A stretch of 13,309 bases of DNA from an uncultured Phycisphaerales bacterium (GTDB lineage Bacteria > Planctomycetota > Phycisphaerae > UBA1845 > CAIVHJ01). The notes under the pieces are model-generated. The model was given only the letters and a program-made list of their open reading frames with translations, made no database searches and was not told the origin of the DNA. Position numbers and translations under genes: made by a program. Below, in pieces: positions 6,790-13,309 of the stretch; position 1 is the first letter of the stretch; every line of letters starts with the position of its first letter. The stretch covers positions 1 through 13,309 of the forward strand of contig CAIVHJ010000325.1 in assembly GCA_903905665.1 (NCBI GenBank). Reading direction: 5' to 3'.

Positions 6790-8781
6790 TCATAGGGAAA
6801 CCAGTTCGGCAAATATCTGTTCGTTCGTGAATCCCTGCAAATCAATCGACTTCGTGCGACACAACGCCACACACGTTCCGCATCCCTGACAAACACCCTG
6901 ATTGATCTTGGCGACGGTCTTGATGAGTTTCCCGTCGCGGGTTTTGATTTCTTCGTGCTCAATCGCCTGATACGGACACGCGCTTTCGCACAAAAAGCAA
7001 CCGACGCAGTTGGAAAATTCCGGCGGTCCCGTCCGGCTGACCACCGCCACGACCGGTTCCCGCGAGAGTTCGTCCTTCGAGAACAATCCGGCCACTTTGC
7101 TGGCGGCTGCCGAAGCCTGCGCGACCGTTTCGGGGATGTCCTTCGGCGCCTGACACGCACCCGCCACAAAAATACCCGCTGTGTTCATCTCCACCGGCCG
7201 CAACTTCGGATGCGCCTCTGAGAGAAACTTGTTTTCGTCGTAACTGACCTTCATCTTCTGCGCCAGTTCCTCGGCGTCTGGCTGTGCTACCATAGCGGTG
7301 GCCAAAACTACCATGTCCGCCTCAATCTCAATCGGTTTGGCATTGAGCAGCGTGTCCACGCCTCGGACGACCAACTTCCCGTCGCGATCATAAATCCTTG
7401 ATACGCGTCCGCGCACATAGTGCACTTCGTCTTCCTCGATCGTGCGACGAACGAATTCCTCATACATCTTTCCACCGGCGCGAATGTCCATATAGAACAC
7501 ATAGGCTTTGCCCTGATGAACCTTGTGTTTGTAGAGCATCGCGTGTTTTGCGGTGTACATGCAGCAGATTTTCGAGCAATAACTGATTCCCTTGGCTGGA
7601 TCGCGGGAACCCGCACACGCGATAAACGCGATCGTCTCGGGAATCCGTCCGTCGGACGGCCGTTTAATCACTCCGCCCGTCGGACCCGAAGCCGAAGCCA
7701 GTCGCTCAAACTGCAAACCCGTGATGATATCGGGATATTTGCCGTAACCGTACTCGGGGAAAAAGTCGGTGTCTTTCACTTCGTAACCCGTGGCCGCCAC
7801 CACCGCTCCGACGTTCACTTCGATGAGTTCGTCCTGCTGATCGAATCGGATGGCCTTGGTCGGGCAGAATTTCTCGCAAATCCGACATTTCCCCTTCTGA
7901 AAGTACATACAATGCTCGCGGTCGATGACCGGCTTGTTCGGCACCGCCTGGGGAAACGGAACGTAAATCGCCGTCCGAGTTCCCAAATGAGTGTTGAACT
8001 CACTCAGGATTTTCTTGTTCGGGCATTTCTGAAAGCACACTCCGCAACCGGTGCAGAGTTTCTCGTCAATGCTTTTGGCTTTTTTGCGGATGACCGCCCG
8101 GAAATTCCCGATGAATCCGTCGAGCTTCTCCAGCTCGGCATACGTGTACAGCGTGATGTTGGGATGCTGAGCGACTTCGACCATGCGCGGCGTCAAAATG
8201 CACTGCGAACAGTCGAGCGTCGGAAACGTCTCCGACAACTGGGCCATGTGCCCGCCGATCGACGCCTGTCGCTCCACCATGATGACTTTGTGCCCGGCAT
8301 TGGCAATATCCAGCGCCGCCTGAATCCCCGCAATCCCACCCCCCAATACCAGCGCCGTCTTCGTGACCGGTACGTTGATCGAAAACAGCGGACGGTTCCG
8401 CTTGACTTTTTCCACCATGATCCGAACCAAATCGATCGCCTTTTCCGTCGTGGCGGGCAGTTTTTCATGGACCCACGAACAGTGTTCGCGAAGATTCGCC
8501 ATCTCGCACAAAAACGGATTCAATCCGCCCTCGGCGCAGGCCCGCCGGAATGTCGGTTCATGCATGCGCGGTGAACACGCCGCCACCACCACACCCGTCA
8601 GTTTCTTTTCCTGAATGGCGTTCTTGATCAGATTCTGACCTGGGTCGGAACACATGTACTTGTAGTCCACACTGTGAACCACCCCCGGAAATTCTGCCGA
8701 CACCTTCGCCACCTCGGCGCAGTCCACCGTGCCGCTGATGTTCTCCCCGCAATGACAGATGAATACACCGATTCTCGGCAT
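6790..8781 (-). CDS. hdrA: HdrA: FAD and iron-sulfur core subunit of heterodisulfide-reductase-like complex
   Basis: At 663 residues this is a full single-unit HdrA, close to the length of methanogen HdrA. In characterised complexes its FAD performs flavin-based electron bifurcation between ferredoxin and a disulfide. Domains in order: an N-terminal region with C10-C11, C44 and C69; a thioredoxin-reductase-like FAD domain with VLGGGIAGIQAALD from residue 145; ferredoxin motifs C243/C246/C249/C253 and C291/C299/C302/C306; a CSKICC motif with C389, C402, C406 and C407, whose spacing matches the inserted-cluster cysteines I recall from methanogen HdrA; FVAGACQAPKDIPET (538-552), an FAD-binding signature; and a C-terminal ferredoxin domain with C592/C595/C598/C602 and C631/C634/C637/C641. 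No in-frame TGA suggesting selenocysteine is present. It starts 3 bases after the hdrB stop, with AAGGA upstream. It probably shuttles electrons between FlxD and HdrC/HdrB. Confidence 0.95.
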   Translation of the reverse strand: MPRIGVFICHCGENISGTVDCAEVAKVSAEFPGVVHSVDYKYMCSDPGQNLIKNAIQEKKLTGVVVAACSPRMHEPTFRRACAEGGLNPFLCEMANLREHCSWVHEKLPATTEKAIDLVRIMVEKVKRNRPLFSINVPVTKTALVLGGGIAGIQAALDIANAGHKVIMVERQASIGGHMAQLSETFPTLDCSQCILTPRMVEVAQHPNITLYTYAELEKLDGFIGNFRAVIRKKAKSIDEKLCTGCGVCFQKCPNKKILSEFNTHLGTRTAIYVPFPQAVPNKPVIDREHCMYFQKGKCRICEKFCPTKAIRFDQQDELIEVNVGAVVAATGYEVKDTDFFPEYGYGKYPDIITGLQFERLASASGPTGGVIKRPSDGRIPETIAFIACAGSRDPAKGISYCSKICCMYTAKHAMLYKHKVHQGKAYVFYMDIRAGGKMYEEFVRRTIEEDEVHYVRGRVSRIYDRDGKLVVRGVDTLLNAKPIEIEADMVVLATAMVAQPDAEELAQKMKVSYDENKFLSEAHPKLRPVEMNTAGIFVAGACQAPKDIPETVAQASAAASKVAGLFSKDELSREPVVAVVSRTGPPEFSNCVGCFLCESACPYQAIEHEEIKTRDGKLIKTVAKINQGVCQGCGTCVALCRTKSIDLQGFTNEQIFAELVSL

Positions 8782-8784
8782 AAA

Positions 8785-9696
8785 TTAGTCGTCCTTACCG
8801 CTCAACTGCAATTCCGGCTTTTTCGAGTCGGCTGAAGCGTTCGGCGCAGCATCCGGAAACCGCACCGGCACATGATGCCGATGAAGTCCCAGCGTCCTGG
8901 GGTCGATTCCCAGCGCCAATCCGATCACTTGGCTGAGGTACAACACCGGAATCGAATACCGTTCGTGAGATTGGGCTTCGATGGCATCGCGTCGAAGATC
9001 GAGATTCGTATGACACATCGGACACGCCACCACGATCGCTTCGGCGCCCCGATGCACCGCGTCTTTGATGATCTTTCCCGACAATCCAGCCACCAGGTCC
9101 GTTCGACTGACCGACAAACCCGCTCCGCAGCATTCCACCTTAAACGCCCAGTCGATCGGCTCGGCGCCGACGACCTTCATCAACTCGTCCATTTCCTGTG
9201 GGTCTTCGGTCCGTTTGCAGGTCGCCAGTTCCGTCGGCCGAGTTAGATAACAACCGTAGTAACACGCGACTTTATGGGCGAACGGTTTCGTGATTTTCCC
9301 GTTCAAATTCGCCGCCGCCGCGCGACAAAGTACTTCCAGCGCGTTGGAAACTTTCACGGTTCCCTGATAAGGCATTTCGATGATGTCGATGATTTCCTTG
9401 CGGAGATCGGCGTTTTTCTGCAATTCGTAACGCGTCGCCGCCAATCGGCTGAAACACGCCGAGCATGGAACCAGCAATTCCTCCATCCCCGCTTTTTCCG
9501 CAAGCGCCAATATCCGAGCCGGAAGCGCAAACGCCAACTGGTGATCCAGACTGTGGGCGGCAGTGGCGCCGCAACAATTCCAGTCCGGGACCTCCGCAAA
9601 TTCAAGCCCCATCGCAGGCGCGATCGCCTTGAGCGATTCGTTGTACTCCCGCGAGGAACCCAGCAGCGAGCAGCCGGGATAAAACCCGATCTTCAT
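8785..9696 (-). CDS. hdrB: HdrB: cysteine-rich disulfide-reducing subunit
   Basis: This 303-residue protein has the two cysteine-rich (CCG) domains of HdrB. The first is C9, C41-C42 (DWNCCGAT), C78-x2-C81; the second is C145/C149, C189-C190 (ECCGAG), C225-x2-C228. In methanogen HdrB these motifs bind two noncubane [4Fe-4S] clusters at which the CoM-S-S-CoB disulfide is split. Both motifs look intact, so a disulfide-reducing function is plausible. In a bacterium the substrate is not the methanogen one; a DsrC-like protein disulfide has been proposed for sulfate reducers. After residue about 280 a polar tail (ADSKKPELQLSGKDD) extends past the usual end. The ATG overlaps the hdrC stop by 4 bases with AAGGA upstream, so coupling to hdrC is likely. 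Confidence 0.93.
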   Translation of the reverse strand: MKIGFYPGCSLLGSSREYNESLKAIAPAMGLEFAEVPDWNCCGATAAHSLDHQLAFALPARILALAEKAGMEELLVPCSACFSRLAATRYELQKNADLRKEIIDIIEMPYQGTVKVSNALEVLCRAAAANLNGKITKPFAHKVACYYGCYLTRPTELATCKRTEDPQEMDELMKVVGAEPIDWAFKVECCGAGLSVSRTDLVAGLSGKIIKDAVHRGAEAIVVACPMCHTNLDLRRDAIEAQSHERYSIPVLYLSQVIGLALGIDPRTLGLHRHHVPVRFPDAAPNASADSKKPELQLSGKDD

Positions 9697-10280
9697 GAAT
9701 GATCTTCCTTCTCTTCTTCCTGAATGGTTCGCTTGAATATCTTTTGCACTGCTTTCTTTCCCGCAATCGAGTGCGGGAACAGTTTGAGTTTCCCTCGGAA
9801 CAGCAACTTCGGCGCCACCAGTACATCCTGCAACAAGTGCAGCGTTTTCATCTTGTATGCCGCCACCAACCCCACCTCATGCAACCGACCGTTCTTCCGA
9901 ATCGAATCCAAAAACGCCTGATGAAACGCCAATATGTCCTTCGCCTTGGGGTGCACCAATCCTCGCCTTAGCGATTCCTGACGCAAATACTCCATGATCG
10001 CCGCCAAATCCACTTCCTGCGGACATCGCGCCGAACACGTCTCGCACGTCAGACACAACCAGATCGTAAACGTCTTGAGCGCCTCTTCTTCCAACTCTGG
10101 AATTCCAAGCTGCAACATCCGAACGATCTGATTCGGCGAATAATCCATCTCCGCCGCTAACGGGCATCCCGCAGTGCATTTACCGCACTGATAGCAATTG
10201 AAAACCGATTCACCGGTGTTTTGCTTCACCTGCGACGGAAGATCGTGTGCGGTGGATTTCGGGTGGGATGAAGCCGTCAT
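9693..10280 (-). CDS. hdrC: HdrC: 4Fe-4S ferredoxin-like subunit
   Basis: This 195-residue subunit carries two [4Fe-4S] motifs, C29-x2-C32-x2-C35-x3-C39-P and C76-x2-C79-x2-C82-x3-C86-P, as in HdrC proteins that relay electrons from HdrA to HdrB. The rest is a helical C-terminal region rich in Lys and Glu (ending QEEEKEDHS), with no membrane segment, which fits a soluble cytoplasmic complex. It is the first gene of the operon: the ATG at 10280 has GGAG 7 bases upstream and a sigma70-like promoter candidate about 80-105 bases upstream. The first 20 residues are polar and variable-looking. Confidence 0.93.
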   Translation of the reverse strand: MTASSHPKSTAHDLPSQVKQNTGESVFNCYQCGKCTAGCPLAAEMDYSPNQIVRMLQLGIPELEEEALKTFTIWLCLTCETCSARCPQEVDLAAIMEYLRQESLRRGLVHPKAKDILAFHQAFLDSIRKNGRLHEVGLVAAYKMKTLHLLQDVLVAPKLLFRGKLKLFPHSIAGKKAVQKIFKRTIQEEEKEDHS

Positions 10281-10359
10281 AAACTCACTCCAGCGTTACT
10301 CTTACAGGCGCTATTAAGCGGTAATTGCAGCATCCAGCGTGCCAATTGTTGCGTGAACA

Positions 10360-10387
10360 AGTCTATCACATAATCTGTTGCTGTCAA
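10360..10387 (-). promoter_or_regulatory. Candidate sigma70 promoter of the hdr-flx operon
   Basis: On the minus strand TTGACA (10382-10387) is a perfect -35 match. After a 16-base spacer comes TAGACT (10360-10365), 4 of 6 to the -10 consensus, preceded by TGA, which makes an extended -10 (TGn). Transcription would start near 10353 and leave an untranslated leader of about 70 bases before hdrC. Position, orientation and motif quality agree, but no start site has been measured. Confidence 0.6.
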
Positions 10388-10432
10388 AGGAGTTACTTGC
10401 GATGGAAGCCCGCCTGGGATTCTGATGACGGA

Positions 10433-10497
10433 CTATCCCCGCACAGTCTGCGCAGAACCGCGCAACCGGATGATTTCAATACGACTTCGAGGGATAG
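10433..10497. repeat. Inverted repeat between hppA and the hdr promoter
   Basis: CTATCCCCG (10433-10441) pairs with CGAGGGATAG (10488-10497), giving 9 base pairs with one bulged A. Inside lies a smaller hairpin, TGCGC (10449-10453) with GCGCA (10460-10464). The element begins 28 bases past the hppA stop and ends 45 bases upstream of the hdr -35 box. No T-run follows on either strand, so it is not a standard terminator. It may be a 3' end structure of the hppA transcript, a regulator site, or chance. I see no other gene in 10281-10524. Confidence 0.3.
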
Positions 10498-10524
10498 CGA
10501 CGAAACAGGCACCAACGGGATTGT

Positions 10525-13029
<2,505 letters not shown>

Positions 13030-13065
13030 AAATGCTCCTGGACGATTGGTTGTAAGTACTTGGTT

Positions 13066-13309
13066 TTAGTGTGACTTCTGTTTGTCGGCATGATTCGTCT
13101 TGGACCTGAAGTATCCCCAGATCATCGGTGTGATGGAGATTAAGACGATAGCGAGTACCACCAGAGAAAAGTGATCCCGGACCAAGCGCAAATTCCCGAA
13201 GAAATATCCTGCACCCAAACATATTGAGACCCAGAGAATTCCGCCGATTGTATTGTACACCATGAAGTTGCGATGAGTCATTGCCCCAAGTCCGGCGACG
13301 AAGGGTGCG
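13066..13309 (-). CDS. DedA-family membrane protein, C-terminal part only
   Basis: The frame is open to the right edge, so only the last 80 residues are visible; the ATG at 13281 is internal. The start of the visible part, APFVAGLGAMTHRNF, followed by YNTIGGILWVS and GYFFGN, matches the conserved C-terminal region of DedA/VTT-domain proteins. That region has the arginine-containing loop and a final pair of membrane helices (VYNTIGGILWVSICLGAGYF and SLVVLAIVLISITPMIWGY), then a basic, His-rich tail ending ADKQKSH. DedA proteins are inner-membrane proteins; several act as phospholipid or undecaprenyl-phosphate flippases/transporters and influence membrane energetics. Which subtype this is cannot be told from the fragment. 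It ends 36 bases before hppA on the same strand and may share its transcript. Confidence 0.85.
   Translation of the reverse strand, partial: APFVAGLGAMTHRNFMVYNTIGGILWVSICLGAGYFFGNLRLVRDHFSLVVLAIVLISITPMIWGYFRSKTNHADKQKSH

Noticed and set aside
7420..8574. A 384-codon plus-strand open frame opposite hdrA
   Set aside because: It lies wholly inside hdrA on the other strand, its product is Arg-, His- and Phe-rich without recognisable motifs, and hdrA is beyond doubt. It is a by-product of codon bias.
6790..8781. A possible electron-confurcating hydrogenase or formate dehydrogenase link
   Set aside because: HdrA and MvhD-like subunits also occur with hydrogenase or formate dehydrogenase, but no NiFe or molybdopterin catalytic subunit lies nearby. 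The FlxA flavoprotein fits NAD(P)H instead.
10289..10340. An 8-base direct repeat (TCCAGCGT at 10289-10296 and 10333-10340) in the hdr leader
   Set aside because: One 8-base repeat in about 250 bases is expected by chance, and the copies are 44 bases apart.

Overview
The window looks like chromosomal DNA from an anaerobic or facultatively anaerobic bacterium. Bacterial features are Shine-Dalgarno sequences before most starts, a sigma70-type promoter, and Sec- and Tat-type signal peptides. Tat-tagged AmmeMemoRadiSam enzymes and this divergent type of membrane pyrophosphatase recall Planctomycetota/PVC relatives or neighbouring uncultured phyla. That placement is inference from protein style only and is weak.

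Layout, left to right: (1) 1-733, plus strand, the 3' end of a polytopic membrane protein resembling the membrane domain of fused spermidine-synthase-like proteins. (2) 675-3494, minus strand, two genes of an AmmeMemoRadiSam set: a radical SAM enzyme with a twin-arginine signal, and a Memo-AMMECR1 fusion with a Sec-type signal peptide. (3) 3632-10280, minus strand, a tight seven-gene operon transcribed hdrC-hdrB-hdrA-flxD-flxC-flxB-flxA. It encodes a soluble flavin oxidoreductase/heterodisulfide-reductase-like (Flx-Hdr) complex, and a good promoter candidate lies before hdrC. (4) 10525-13029, minus strand, hppA, a divergent membrane-bound pyrophosphatase. (5) 13066-13309, minus strand, the 3' end of a DedA-family gene running off the window.

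How the genes may work together: FlxA should take electrons from NAD(P)H. FlxB, FlxC and FlxD carry them over iron-sulfur clusters to HdrA, whose FAD is the likely bifurcation site. One branch would go to ferredoxin and the other through HdrC to the HdrB cysteine-rich (CCG) domains, which reduce a disulfide. The disulfide substrate is not encoded here. HppA would recover pyrophosphate energy as an ion gradient, so the right two thirds of the window reads as an energy-conservation neighbourhood. The AmmeMemoRadiSam pair lies directly downstream of flxA on the same strand, and both proteins carry export-type N-termini. This is the most puzzling part of the window.

No gene-free stretch exceeds 300 bases. 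The longest (10281-10524, 244 bases) holds the hdr promoter candidate and one inverted repeat. No tRNA, rRNA, CRISPR array, insertion sequence or clear rho-independent terminator was seen.
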